A stretch of DNA of 64,000 nt from CAZFJG01 sp964410915 (lineage in GTDB: Bacteria; Synergistota; Synergistia; Synergistales; JAFGMB01). Shown piece by piece: positions 15,814-24,897 of this stretch. Location of the stretch: positions 40,945 through 104,944 of the forward strand of contig CAYPIU010000005.1 in the NCBI GenBank assembly GCA_964410915.1. Reading direction: 5' to 3'. The notes under the pieces were generated by a model. The model ran no database searches. It was not told where the DNA came from and worked only from the letters and a program-made list of their open reading frames with translations. Position numbers and translations under genes: made by a program. The number at the start of each line of letters is the position of its first letter. The stretch's first letter is position 1.

Positions 15814-18003
15814 TCATAATTTTCGGAACATGATAAACATTAGAGGCATCATCAGCAGAATAAGAGCTCCTGAAGGTCCCACGTTACAACCGCTGGAACC
15901 TCCTCCATGGCCATCTTCTATTTCACCGGGTTCGGGGACCTCGGAACCTGCAAGGATGGAATCATCCAGAAGTGCACCAAAGACCTCTCCCCAGCTTTCA
16001 GAAGGAAGATCTGCGCATGCTTTCCACTGCCCCTCGCCAAGATCGGTCCAGTTAACCTGGATCTCTGTCCAGCCTGAACCAGAGTACCACCACAGATTAG
16101 GTTTATTATCGGGAAGCCATTCATAATCAGCCTCATCCAGATACCCGCATATCTCTACCGCACAGATATCATCAGAATTTACCAGATCAAGCTGGAAGAA
16201 AAGGCTTTCACCATCTTCTGGAACTTCACTCAGAAGGGGTTCTATATTCATTGAAGGTTCCCGAATATCTCCACTCACTTCTCCGTTGTTCTCCTCACTA
16301 CATGGAGTTACTTTGACCTCATAGAATATCCCGTCAGGTGCAGGATATACTCCCTCGGTGGACGTGGGGAAAGGTTCCTCTTCGTAACGCCAGACCTGAC
16401 AACCGTTCCCGGGATTTGACGTACCAAGCCAGAGTATGTCTTCGCCATCCTCCCGGGTTGTCACCATAGTTCTTCCGCCGTACTGGAGGGGATCTCCAAA
16501 GCCATCCTGCATAACCACTTCGAAGTTTAATCCATCTTCAGACTTGTAAAGATCAAACCCGACAGGTGAACCATGATTCAGGAAAACATCTACGATCTCT
16601 GAAAGACTCGGGGATACGGGAAGTGTAAGACCAGCCATTTCACAAAGTGCCCTTACGTGAACCGTAACAAGGTTTTTCAGGACATCCACAGCCACATTCT
16701 GGTTTTCCGGCATCAGTTCAATGCTGTCCCAGTCTATGGAATGAAGGAAGGACCGCCAGTCGAAGGTGGATATGTAAAGATCTCCGTCATGGATACCCCA
16801 TGTCCACAGGTAAACGTTGGTCGGTACACCAAAACCTGGAGCTTTTAGACCAGTCCCGCTACCCATGACCGTTTCCCAGCTATCTCCGTCAAAACGATAA
16901 AGATAGGAGGGAACTATACACTTTAACATCCTTGTAAGCAGCTCTTCCTCTCCCGCATTTAGAATATCAAGATCATAAAGCGGGAAACCGCCGTTCAACG
17001 TGGCGATGTAAAGATGATCGCCATAGACAAAACCGTTTGCTCCCACGTGAATGGACTGCTTGAGGCCCGGAGTCTCATCCACCCAGGAACCTTGAATAAA
17101 TGATTCGCCCTCCGAATTAACACAGGGCCCAAGATCTTCTTCCTCACATACAGGCTCCGGAACCCACCTTAAAAGACGCCAGCCATTCTCTCCATCCCCG
17201 GTAACTGCCCACAGGCTTCCCTGGTAAGAGACCAGGTCCGTTACATAGCCTTTTCCTTCAAAACCATCATTGGAAAAACGTTCCCAGCCGGATAAAGGAT
17301 CAGAAGTAGAATACACCCCATACTCATAGGCCACAACAAATTGTCCGTCGTATTCCACCATACCCCTGTATGAGTAAGCTTTGTTCTCCTCCAGGTCTCC
17401 GGAGACCACTTCAGGACTTACATCAACAGGAGCGCTATCACAATCTGATATGGCAATTATCTTGGGGACACCGTCCCAATCTTGTGAAGACATTTTCAGG
17501 TTCATAGTACCCGCGTAAAGTACTCCTTCGTAATTGTACATTTTGCGGAATCCCTGATTTCCCGAGAAATCCCCCACTCCGGTGAAAGGTGTAAGAGGAA
17601 CAACTTCCCATTCCCCATTCTGGGTTATATTCTTCCGCATTATCTCCACTGTTCCCGGATCCCATGTTTCGGAAGGAGGAAGGCTGTCGCCAAAAATAGA
17701 AGGATCCATTGCCGTTCCCAGAGGAGACATAGGACCCAGAAATGCCCCATGAGGGAAATTTCGGTAGGCGCCTACGTACAGATATTCATCCCCATCACAC
17801 TGCAGAGTGCCCATTGACCATGCGTAGGAATTATTACGAGAGGGTTTTTCAGAATAAGGGGACCCTGGTACCACTGTTCCATCAACAAGACCATCCTTTC
17901 CAACCTGGGTCCATCCCGGAGGGATCTCAGCCCAGGCACTGGAGGAAAGGACCATGCCCAAGAGAAAAATCACTATCAGTACAAAACGCATAGATCTGTT
18001 CAT
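15814..18003 (-). CDS. Secreted surface protein with Synerg-CTERM sorting tail
   Basis: 729 residues. N-terminal signal peptide (about 1-25, ending SAWA). The body contains repeated segments rich in Trp, Gly and Tyr (YLYVGAYRN, LYAGTMNL, LYISTFDW, ILWLGTSNPGNGCQVWRYEE), resembling proteins with beta-propeller-like blades. The last 30 residues, GGGSSGCNVGPSGA, a hydrophobic stretch and RKL, match the Synerg-CTERM arrangement (SGCN, membrane helix, basic end) known from Synergistota. The mRNA leader carries a GEMM-I riboswitch, so the protein is probably controlled by a cyclic dinucleotide. Function otherwise unknown; cell-surface location is inferred. Confidence 0.85.
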   Translation of the reverse strand: MNRSMRFVLIVIFLLGMVLSSSAWAEIPPGWTQVGKDGLVDGTVVPGSPYSEKPSRNNSYAWSMGTLQCDGDEYLYVGAYRNFPHGAFLGPMSPLGTAMDPSIFGDSLPPSETWDPGTVEIMRKNITQNGEWEVVPLTPFTGVGDFSGNQGFRKMYNYEGVLYAGTMNLKMSSQDWDGVPKIIAISDCDSAPVDVSPEVVSGDLEENKAYSYRGMVEYDGQFVVAYEYGVYSTSDPLSGWERFSNDGFEGKGYVTDLVSYQGSLWAVTGDGENGWRLLRWVPEPVCEEEDLGPCVNSEGESFIQGSWVDETPGLKQSIHVGANGFVYGDHLYIATLNGGFPLYDLDILNAGEEELLTRMLKCIVPSYLYRFDGDSWETVMGSGTGLKAPGFGVPTNVYLWTWGIHDGDLYISTFDWRSFLHSIDWDSIELMPENQNVAVDVLKNLVTVHVRALCEMAGLTLPVSPSLSEIVDVFLNHGSPVGFDLYKSEDGLNFEVVMQDGFGDPLQYGGRTMVTTREDGEDILWLGTSNPGNGCQVWRYEEEPFPTSTEGVYPAPDGIFYEVKVTPCSEENNGEVSGDIREPSMNIEPLLSEVPEDGESLFFQLDLVNSDDICAVEICGYLDEADYEWLPDNKPNLWWYSGSGWTEIQVNWTDLGEGQWKACADLPSESWGEVFGALLDDSILAGSEVPEPGEIEDGHGGGSSGCNVGPSGALILLMMPLMFIMFRKL

Positions 18004-18035
18004 TTCTTCATACCTCCCATGATGACATGCACTAA

Positions 18036-18110
18036 GGCAGCCCGGCGGTCATGGGTTGTACCTTTAGACCCGTAGCTTTGCGTCACTGTCTTTTGACAGT
18101 TTTGCCATTA
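18036..18110 (-). ncRNA. GEMM-I riboswitch (cyclic di-GMP class I or cGAMP variant)
   Basis: Read on the minus strand: ATGGCAAAACTGTC-AAAA-GACAGTGACGCAAAGC, then ACGGGTCTAAAGG, then ATGACCGCCGGGCTGCC. These are the ACGCAAAGC core, the GACC-GCC segment and the P1 closing GGCA/TGCC of GEMM-I aptamers. The aptamer ends about 33 nt before the start codon of the Synerg-CTERM gene. CCCATGA in its 3' part (plus-strand 18049-18055) is complementary to TCATGGG (18016-18022), which overlaps the ribosome site GGGAGG (18013-18018). Ligand binding would free the ribosome site, suggesting an ON switch acting on translation. Specificity between c-di-GMP and cGAMP cannot be decided here. Confidence 0.9.
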
Positions 18111-18112
18111 TC

Positions 18113-18714
18113 TCTCAAATCTACATTCTTCAGAACAAAAAAGGAGCAATGAAAAATCTTAAGAAACCTTGCACCCCCCCTTTGAGAGCGGGACAAACGA
18201 ATAAGATCTTAAAAAAACTTTATCCAAATCTTTTAGATATGCATTATAGGAATGAATGATCTATAGGAAAAGTATGTAAAAAGGAATGTAAAAATATGGC
18301 GATCGAAAAGAGATTAACGCTATAATCATAAAATTTAGTGAGTAATTATTTAATTTATACTATTAGATGTTTAATATTATTACATAGTGCTTAAACACAT
18401 GGATGGGACTTTTAGCCATATTTTAATGGGTATTTAGACTCATTTATGATAAAAGTCGAAGGTTAAAAATATTATTCTTGATCTTTTAATTGCAAAAAGG
18501 GGGAATAAGTGTGATTTTTTCTCTCTTAGAGATAGTAATTGATCAGCCTGACGGATTAATAAACACGTTCCTGCCGCCATTTTCCGCTGCATCCCTCTGA
18601 TAAAAGATTTTTGCAGAGAAAATTGTTTCAGACCCAGTCCGGCTATTAAAATCTCTGCCTTCAGACTCGATGTTCTTCCTGTCAGATCTGTGGGATCTTT
18701 CAGGTAAAAGGGGG
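18113..18714. other. 600-nt gap without a supported gene
   Basis: AT-rich intergenic DNA between the riboswitch leader and the ilvD 3' end. A minus-strand ORF covering part of it has no family resemblance or ribosome site. A short stretch ending AENGGRNVFINPSG resembles the end of a GGDEF domain only superficially. I see no promoter of note. Confidence 0.4.
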
Positions 18715-18716
18715 AA

Positions 18717-18754
18717 AAAGAGGGCCGGGAAATAATTCCCGGCCCTCTTTCATA
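18717..18754. terminator. Intrinsic terminator of the ilvD unit
   Basis: GAGGGCCGGGAA, loop ATAA, TTCCCGGCCCTC, with T-rich sequence on both sides. Terminates the minus-strand TRAP-ilvD operon. Confidence 0.85.
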
Positions 18755-18764
18755 TAAGAAAAGA

Positions 18765-20426
18765 CTATTTCTCGAACACGGCTCCTTTATTTCCTGAAGT
18801 AACAAAATCCCTGTACCTGTTGAGAAAAGAACTATCGATCTTCTGTTCCTGTGGTTTCCAGTTCGATCTTCGTCTTTCTATCTCATTATCATCAACAAGA
18901 AGATCGATCTTCCTGGAATCAACATCTATTTCTATCATGTCTCCTTCTTCAACGAGAGCAATAGGACCACCGGCAGCAGCTTCCGGGGAGACATGGCCTA
19001 TTGATGCGCCTCTTGTAGCACCGGAGAAACGCCCATCTGTTATCAGGGCCACCGAGGTATCAAGTCCCATTCCTGCGATACTGGCCGTGGGGCCGAGCAT
19101 TTCCCTCATTCCGGGACCTCCCTTGGGCCCCTCGTATCTTATGATTATTACATCCCCTTCGTTGATCTTTCCATCCCTTATGGCCTGGGATGCATCTTCC
19201 TCACAGTTGAATACTCTTGCAGGCCCCTTATGCTGCATCATTTCTGGCAGAACTGCGGCCTGTTTTACTACACATCCAAGGGGAGCAAGAGTACCTTTCA
19301 GAACAGCTATACCACCTTGTGCATGATATGGGTCTTCAACGGGACGTATGACGTTATTATCCTTGACAGACGCTGTTGTAAGGTTTTCTCCAACAGTCAT
19401 AGTGGTAACAGTTGGAAGATCCCTGTTTATCTTTCCAGCTTCAGCAAGTCTGCTCATTACAGCCTGAACTCCTCCAGCCTTCCAGAGATCCTGAATATGA
19501 TGTTTACCAGCCGGACTCATACTGCATAGATGGGGAGTTTTCTTACCGATATCATCCATATGATCCAGAGTAAGCTCTATCCCGGCTGCATGAGCGATAG
19601 CCGGTAGATGAAGAGCGGTATTGGTGGAACCGCCAAGTGCCATATCAACAGCTACAGCATTTTCAAAAGCTTCAGCCGTGAGAATATCACGAGGTTTAAT
19701 ATCTTTTTCAACCAGGGAAAGGATAATCCTGCCTGCATCCTTTGCTAAACGTTCACGTCCCGCGAACACGGCGGGAATAGTGCCATTTCCCGGCAAAGCA
19801 AGACCGAGGGCTTCCATCATGCAGTTCATTGTATTTGCAGTGAACATGCCTGAACAGGAACCGCATGTGGGGCAGGCAAGATCCTCAAGCCGCTTAAGCT
19901 CGTTATTGTCAATTTTGCCTGTATTGTATTTCCCGACTGCTTCAAACAGTGAACTGAGATCAATATCAGCAGCTTCATCCGGTCCAGCAAGCATAGGACC
20001 GCCGCTTATCACTATAGACGGGATATTGAGATTAGCTGCAGCCATTGCCATTCCCGGAATGATCTTGTCACAATTTGTTACAAGAACAAGACCATCGATT
20101 GCATGAGCCCTTGACATAACCTCTATTGAATCCATTATCAACTCCCTGCTCGGAAGAGAAAATTTCATTCCTTCGTGGTTCATGGCAATTCCGTCACAAA
20201 CTCCGATAACAGGGAATTCCAACGGTAGTCCGCCTCCGGCATAAACACCAGATTTAACAGCCTGGGATATCCTGTTGAGGTGAGTATGTCCTGGAACAAT
20301 GGAGTTATAGGCGTTAACAACACCTATCCAGGGTCTCTCGATCTCCCAGTCAGTAAACCCATCTGCCTTAAGCAGAGAACGGTGGGGCGCTCTTTCAGGA
20401 CCTTTTTTCGCCCTGTCACTGATCAT
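18765..20426 (-). CDS. ilvD: Dihydroxy-acid dehydratase (IlvD/EDD family)
   Basis: 553 residues. The Fe-S cysteines are visible in GVCDGIAMNHEGM, TNCDKIIPGM and CPTCGSCSGMFTANTMNCM, with the C-terminal GPKGGPGMREML and GRFSGATRG blocks. By similarity it is the dihydroxyacid dehydratase of branched-chain amino acid synthesis. Its position is unusual: it is the last gene after a TRAP transporter under a FadR-type regulator, without ilvBCN nearby. Related enzymes dehydrate sugar acids, so a catabolic role on the imported substrate is an open alternative. A ribosome site AAGGAGG precedes the ATG. Confidence 0.9.
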   Translation of the reverse strand: MISDRAKKGPERAPHRSLLKADGFTDWEIERPWIGVVNAYNSIVPGHTHLNRISQAVKSGVYAGGGLPLEFPVIGVCDGIAMNHEGMKFSLPSRELIMDSIEVMSRAHAIDGLVLVTNCDKIIPGMAMAAANLNIPSIVISGGPMLAGPDEAADIDLSSLFEAVGKYNTGKIDNNELKRLEDLACPTCGSCSGMFTANTMNCMMEALGLALPGNGTIPAVFAGRERLAKDAGRIILSLVEKDIKPRDILTAEAFENAVAVDMALGGSTNTALHLPAIAHAAGIELTLDHMDDIGKKTPHLCSMSPAGKHHIQDLWKAGGVQAVMSRLAEAGKINRDLPTVTTMTVGENLTTASVKDNNVIRPVEDPYHAQGGIAVLKGTLAPLGCVVKQAAVLPEMMQHKGPARVFNCEEDASQAIRDGKINEGDVIIIRYEGPKGGPGMREMLGPTASIAGMGLDTSVALITDGRFSGATRGASIGHVSPEAAAGGPIALVEEGDMIEIDVDSRKIDLLVDDNEIERRRSNWKPQEQKIDSSFLNRYRDFVTSGNKGAVFEK

Positions 20427-20473
20427 TTAATATTCCTCCTTCATTCTTTATAAATGTTTTCCCTTTTACATAA

Positions 20474-21760
20474 CTACATTATGCCTCCCCAGAAGATCTG
20501 AGGAAGTATCAATGTAATGGAAGGCAAATAAGTCACTATTAGAAGTACAAATATCAGTACAAGTACCATTGGTATTATAGGTTTACTGATCTCCTCTATA
20601 CTTAGGCCCGTTATTGCACTGGCAACATAAATATCGATTGCAACGGGAGGAGTCGCCATTCCTATGGCCAATCCTATGGATATCAGAACCCCGAAATGGA
20701 TAAGGTTACCTCCGAGCTGTGCAATAGTCGGAAGAAAAATAGGTGTAAGTATTATAAGAGCAGATGCCGTCTCCATGAACATTCCAGAGATCAGTACTAT
20801 CACCATTATCATAAAGTAGATCATTATGCTGTTACCACCTGCCAGGCCTATAAGAGTACTGGCAACTGCCTCAGGTACCTGGTAAAAAGCAAGACCCCAT
20901 CCAAAGAGTTTTGAAGTAGCTATAATGAACATTATCAGGGAAGAGGTTATTCCTGCTCCCACAACTATTTTATAAAACTTTTTAAAATCAAGGTTTTTAT
21001 ATACAAAGAACGCTACAAAGAAGGAATAGTCCACCGCAATTGCAGCTGCTTCTGAAGGTGTGAACCAACCCGAAAAAATACCTCCAAGAATAATTACCGG
21101 CGTCATAAGACCCCATAATGACCTTTTAAACCTTGCCATTTTCTCACTGAAAGAAACTGGATCACTTGCCGGATAGTTTCGTTTTCTGGCTACATAGAGC
21201 GCAAGAGTGATGAGTCCGATCCCCATAAGAGCTCCAGGTATAAAGCCGGCCATAAATAGTTTCGCCACAGATTCTCCTGAAATAACCGCATAAAGAACCA
21301 TGGGGACACTTGGCGGAATAACCACACCAATGGTCCCCGATGCAGCTATAAGGGCAGCTGAAAAATCGACATCATATCCCTTTTCCTCAAGATCAGGCAG
21401 CAGTGCAGAGCCTACTGCAGCTGTCGTTGCTGCACCCGAACCTGAAATAGCAGCTATAAACATGGAAGCTACTGTCGATACTATGGATAAACCGCCCTTT
21501 ATTCTACCCAGAGTAGCCTCTGCAAAGGAAATTATCTTTTCCGATATACCTCCCTTGGCCAGAATATCACCAGCGAGTATGAAGAATGGAACGGCTACGA
21601 GAGCAAAAGAGTTGTTGCCCATAAACATCATTTGAGGAACCATCTGAAAGGGCAGATCATTAATTACAAGCACTGAAAAAGCAGAAATACCTATAGCAAG
21701 ACCTATGGGCATCCCCAACAGCATTAAGAGAAAAAAGATACCTCCAAGAAATGCACCCAT
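20474..21760 (-). CDS. dctM: TRAP transporter large permease (DctM)
   Basis: 428 residues, about 12 membrane segments, with the DctM signature GSGAATTAAVGSALLPDLEEKGYD and GVVIPPSVPM. It is the Na+-driven transport subunit of a TRAP system in the inner membrane. Overlap-free but only 2 nt from dctQ, and 47 nt before ilvD; same operon as dctP, dctQ and ilvD. Confidence 0.94.
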   Translation of the reverse strand: MGAFLGGIFFLLMLLGMPIGLAIGISAFSVLVINDLPFQMVPQMMFMGNNSFALVAVPFFILAGDILAKGGISEKIISFAEATLGRIKGGLSIVSTVASMFIAAISGSGAATTAAVGSALLPDLEEKGYDVDFSAALIAASGTIGVVIPPSVPMVLYAVISGESVAKLFMAGFIPGALMGIGLITLALYVARKRNYPASDPVSFSEKMARFKRSLWGLMTPVIILGGIFSGWFTPSEAAAIAVDYSFFVAFFVYKNLDFKKFYKIVVGAGITSSLIMFIIATSKLFGWGLAFYQVPEAVASTLIGLAGGNSIMIYFMIMVIVLISGMFMETASALIILTPIFLPTIAQLGGNLIHFGVLISIGLAIGMATPPVAIDIYVASAITGLSIEEISKPIIPMVLVLIFVLLIVTYLPSITLILPQIFWGGIM

Positions 21761-21762
21761 TA

Positions 21763-22278
21763 TCAGCGCCTCCTGACTACGTCATAAAGACCATCTAAAA
21801 GATGAATAAGTATCACAATGCCCATACCGGGATACATTAGATATATCCAGAACATTGAAAGTCCCATGGCGGGAGTTGTCTGTGAACCTTCACTGATCAT
21901 CATAACCACTCCGTACCATGCCATAACCGCAAAAAAGATTATTCCCAGGATCTGCACAAAAAGGGCGATAAGCTTGTTAAGAACACGAGGCAGTTTATTG
22001 ACAAAAAAAGTGATCGCTATATGGCTGCCTCTTTTAAAAGCTATTGAAGCACCTACAAGTGAGGAAAAAACAAGCATAAAACGCGTAAGCTCCTCAGACC
22101 AGATCAGAGCCTCAAAAAAGAATCTGCATATTATCTGCAGCGTTGTAAGAAGTATCATCCCTACTATGAGAATGAAGAGCAAAACTTCACTGTACTTGTT
22201 GATCCTGTCGCTTAAACCCCGCAGGGGCGATCCAGAAGGACCGCTCCCTGCTGATCTGGTTCCTGTCATAGTTATCAC
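21763..22278 (-). CDS. dctQ: TRAP transporter small permease (DctQ)
   Basis: 171 residues with four membrane segments and the typical WSEELTRFMLVFSSLVGASIAFKRGSH block between helices 2 and 3. Structural partner of DctM. It is 2 nt from both neighbours, consistent with a coupled operon. Confidence 0.92.
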   Translation of the reverse strand: MITMTGTRSAGSGPSGSPLRGLSDRINKYSEVLLFILIVGMILLTTLQIICRFFFEALIWSEELTRFMLVFSSLVGASIAFKRGSHIAITFFVNKLPRVLNKLIALFVQILGIIFFAVMAWYGVVMMISEGSQTTPAMGLSMFWIYLMYPGMGIVILIHLLDGLYDVVRRR

Positions 22279-22280
22279 TT

Positions 22281-23267
22281 TTATTCAGCTTTTGTTTCTG
22301 CTATGGCCTCAAGAAGATCTTCGCCGAACTGTGAACCGTATTCGTCATAAACCGGCTGTACAGCCTCTCTGAAAGCAGCGAGGTCTGGATCTTCTACTAC
22401 ATTCATACCCTGGTCCTTAAGGAATGCAAGCCATTCTTCAGCTTTGTCGTTATCATATTTTCTATTTGCTTCGGCCGCAAGCTGAGCAGCTTCCTGAACC
22501 ACTTCCTGCTGTTCGGGAGTAAGTTTATCCCATGAGCGCATACTCATCATGACAACATTGGGAGCATAAGCATGTCTTGTCAGGGAAAGATATTCCTGGC
22601 TCTCGTAGAGTTTGAAGGCAACGATAACGTTAAGAGGGTTTTCCTGACCATCAATTGTCTTCTGCTGAAGTGCAGTAAGAGCCTCAGTCCAGGCCATTGG
22701 AACCGCATTAGCACCTAGGGTCTTGAAAGTTTTAACATAGATCGGATTCTGCATGAGGCGGACTTTCAGCCCCTCAACATCTGCCGGAGTTTTCACAGCA
22801 CGTTTACTGTTGGTAAGATTACGGAAACCTCTTTCACCGTAGGCCAGACCTTTCCATCCCTGATCTTCCAATTTTCCGAGAAGTGTTTTTCCCACAGGTC
22901 CATCAAGAACAGCATAAGCATGGGAAGGACTTCTGAAAAGGAATGGGAGATCAAAAACTCCAAATTCCGGGATGAAGTTTATGATAGGTCCACTCGTTAT
23001 GATACCTGCATCCACGACACCCATTTTCATGCCTTCAAGGAGAGCTCTTTCATCTCCAAGTTTTGCATTCGGGAAAATAGTTACGGTAACATCTCCATCA
23101 GTCTTTTCTTCAACGATTTCCTTGAATTTCAGTGCGCAAACGTGAAAGGCATCTTTTTCATTGACAACATGTGCGATCTTGATATTCGTGCCTTTCGCCA
23201 TCGCAACAGGCGCAACAAGGGCAACTGACAGACATACTGCTAATAAAACGATAAGTGCTTTTTTCAT
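22281..23267 (-). CDS. dctP: TRAP transporter substrate-binding protein (DctP)
   Basis: 328 residues from MKKALIVLLAVCLS at 23267, chosen because GGGAGG sits immediately upstream. Signal peptide of about 26 residues (ends VAMAKG). DctP family features: NAKLGDERALLEGMKMGVVDAG and the Arg-containing LKVRLMQNPIYV segment, where the Arg normally binds the carboxylate of an organic acid. The ligand is not identifiable. First gene of the dctP-dctQ-dctM-ilvD operon controlled from the divergent GntR promoter region. Confidence 0.93.
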   Translation of the reverse strand: MKKALIVLLAVCLSVALVAPVAMAKGTNIKIAHVVNEKDAFHVCALKFKEIVEEKTDGDVTVTIFPNAKLGDERALLEGMKMGVVDAGIITSGPIINFIPEFGVFDLPFLFRSPSHAYAVLDGPVGKTLLGKLEDQGWKGLAYGERGFRNLTNSKRAVKTPADVEGLKVRLMQNPIYVKTFKTLGANAVPMAWTEALTALQQKTIDGQENPLNVIVAFKLYESQEYLSLTRHAYAPNVVMMSMRSWDKLTPEQQEVVQEAAQLAAEANRKYDNDKAEEWLAFLKDQGMNVVEDPDLAAFREAVQPVYDEYGSQFGEDLLEAIAETKAE

Positions 23268-23289
23268 AAAAAAACCTCCCTGCAATATT

Positions 23290-23313
23290 TTGGTACTACC
23301 TTGGTACTACCAA
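23290..23313. promoter_or_regulatory. Tandem GntR/FadR-type operators
   Basis: Two 13-bp sites 11 bp apart: TTGGTACTACCTT (23290-23302) and the perfect palindrome TTGGTACTACCAA (23301-23313). The form matches the TGGT-N-ACCA operators of FCD-type GntR regulators. They lie between the -10 of the dctP promoter and the dctP start, so binding would block transcription of the TRAP operon. Confidence 0.75.
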
Positions 23314-23323
23314 AGTCTATAGA

Positions 23324-23352
23324 ATTATAGTATTATAACAACAGAATTACAA
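23324..23352 (-). promoter_or_regulatory. Promoter of the dctPQM-ilvD operon
   Basis: On the minus strand: TTGTAA (23352-23347), 17-nt spacer, TATAAT (23329-23324), just upstream of the tandem operators. Confidence 0.65.
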
Positions 23353-23404
23353 GAGTCCTTTACATTTATCTCCGATCATAGTTGAGGGAAAGGTTGGATA
23401 CTTT

Positions 23405-24094
23405 TTGAAAAACCGAAGACAGAAATTGTCAGAGGAAATAGTCGAACGGATCCGAAAAGGGCAAATCGTACAGGACGGGAAGATGCTTCCTGAAAGAGAA
23501 CTTGCGCAGCATCTTGATGTTAGCAGGAATCTTCTTAGAGAGGCACTGGTCATGCTTGAATGTATGAACCTCATAGAGGTAAGGGGAAGGGAAGGAATAT
23601 TCGTAAAAGACGGAGATATCCCGAATTTCCATTCCAACCTTGAATCCATAACCCTGTGGCCCGAAAATATGTTGAGAGATCTGATGGAAATGAGAGAGAT
23701 AGTTGAGATCCCGGCTGCAGGGATCGCATCACAGCGAAGAGATAAAACAGATCTCGCAAGAATGAAACAATGTGTGGAAGAACTTGGAAAGATCTATGAG
23801 CATGGCGAAATTGCCTATGGTGATGGAGCAAGATGGGATTCCCTTCTTCACACCGTTATTGTTGAATCTACAAAAAACCCCCTTTTAATAAGGGTTTCGG
23901 AAGATCTTGCCCAGGTACTGGAAAAATATATTGGACAAAGCAGAGCACTTGTCTTTTCAAGTGGGAGCTGGCCCAAAATAATCCTTGAACAGCATAGAAG
24001 ACTTTATGAGGCGATCAAGAATGGCAACAGGTCAGAAGCAGAAGAGATAGCTTCCAGACATATTAATCTTGCAAAGGAAAAATTTGCAGGATAA
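23405..24094 (+). CDS. GntR-family (FadR/FCD) transcriptional regulator
   Basis: 229 residues. N-terminal winged helix with LPERELAQHLDVSRNLLREALVMLE and GIFVKDG, then an FCD ligand-binding domain (RWDSLLHTVIVEST, EQHRRLYEAIKNGNRSEAEE). FCD domains sense small organic acids. The gene is divergent from dctPQM-ilvD, and palindromic sites in the shared region are the probable operators, so it likely represses uptake until its substrate is present. A TTG start at 23405 has only a weak GGAAAGG upstream. Confidence 0.88.
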   Translation: MKNRRQKLSEEIVERIRKGQIVQDGKMLPERELAQHLDVSRNLLREALVMLECMNLIEVRGREGIFVKDGDIPNFHSNLESITLWPENMLRDLMEMREIVEIPAAGIASQRRDKTDLARMKQCVEELGKIYEHGEIAYGDGARWDSLLHTVIVESTKNPLLIRVSEDLAQVLEKYIGQSRALVFSSGSWPKIILEQHRRLYEAIKNGNRSEAEEIASRHINLAKEKFAG

Positions 24095-24103
24095 TGCTCG
24101 AGA

Positions 24104-24136
24104 AATGAAGCCGGAATATCATTCCGGCTTCAAAAA
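24104..24136. terminator. Terminator between convergent genes
   Basis: GAAGCCGGAAT, short loop, ATTCCGGCTTC followed by AAAAAGG on the plus strand; the T-run is on the minus strand, but the stem can act on both. Confidence 0.65.
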
Positions 24137-24176
24137 GGACAAATTTAAAACCTACAGCTTTAAAATCCTACCTGAC

Positions 24177-24665
24177 CTACGAAAAAAGGCCGTTTTTGTC
24201 CATTATCTCAACCATCCAGGAGTAAATAGGTATCATTGCATAGGGATTGAGCGAAAATGTGCAGAACATTCCCATGGCTGCAACAGAATGAAGGATAGAA
24301 AGAATACCTCTGTACTCCTCCCTGTGAGCTATCACCCCAAGGGAAACCTCACAAAGGATAAGCGCGGTCACATGGTATATCCAGACATGTTCTATACCGG
24401 GCAGATGCGTGTAATGGATCGTCCTCAGAACACAATACACGGACCATATGCCAAGCAAATACATCTGGGAAATAGCGATTACGGCCTGAACTGAAACTGA
24501 TGCGATCTTTATATGGGTCCTGTTGAGGCTGTCCTGTTCCTGTGATTCATTCTCCCTGAAGGAATCAATTATAGTTCCCACAAAAGGCGTTACGTATCTC
24601 GAATATGTACTCGAAACTATCCAGGCCCATACCAACATTGGTAAAACAAACTTCAAATAAATCAA
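24177..24665 (-). CDS. Predicted membrane protein, 162 aa
   Basis: Four hydrophobic segments (about 4-20, 52-80, 92-112, 122-150) with a charged loop DSFRENESQEQDSLNRTH between the first two. No family recognised. The start is a TTG with G-rich sequence upstream (GGGGGGGAAATC). Stands alone between the GntR regulator and a zinc-ribbon protein. Confidence 0.6.
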   Translation of the reverse strand: MIYLKFVLPMLVWAWIVSSTYSRYVTPFVGTIIDSFRENESQEQDSLNRTHIKIASVSVQAVIAISQMYLLGIWSVYCVLRTIHYTHLPGIEHVWIYHVTALILCEVSLGVIAHREEYRGILSILHSVAAMGMFCTFSLNPYAMIPIYSWMVEIMDKNGLFS

Positions 24666-24897
24666 GAAAGATTTCCCCCCCTGTAAAATAAAGACATATT
24701 CCCTATTTTATTCTAACAAAAGATCTGAAAAATATTTCATATACTCTGAAGATTCATTTCTGAAAAAGAACAAAGTTCGAACCAGAACATATATACGATA
24801 AACGATCTCTCAAATTGCACAGGATTAGAACTCATTAAAAAAAGGAAGATCAATTGATCCTCCTTCTTTCAGACCTTTATATTTTATGATCATGTGT

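Noticed and set aside
15809..16136. Reading frames opposite and inside the Synerg-CTERM gene
   Set aside because: They are shadows of the real gene at 15814-18003, which has signal peptide, riboswitch and sorting tail.
18541..18640. GGDEF domain remnant on the minus strand
   Set aside because: Only AENGGRNVFINPSG superficially resembles the domain end; no GGDEF motif or upstream domain sequence is present.
18440..18805. Minus-strand ORF of 121 codons overlapping the ilvD 3' end
   Set aside because: It overlaps the ilvD end and its terminator, has no ribosome site and no recognisable composition.
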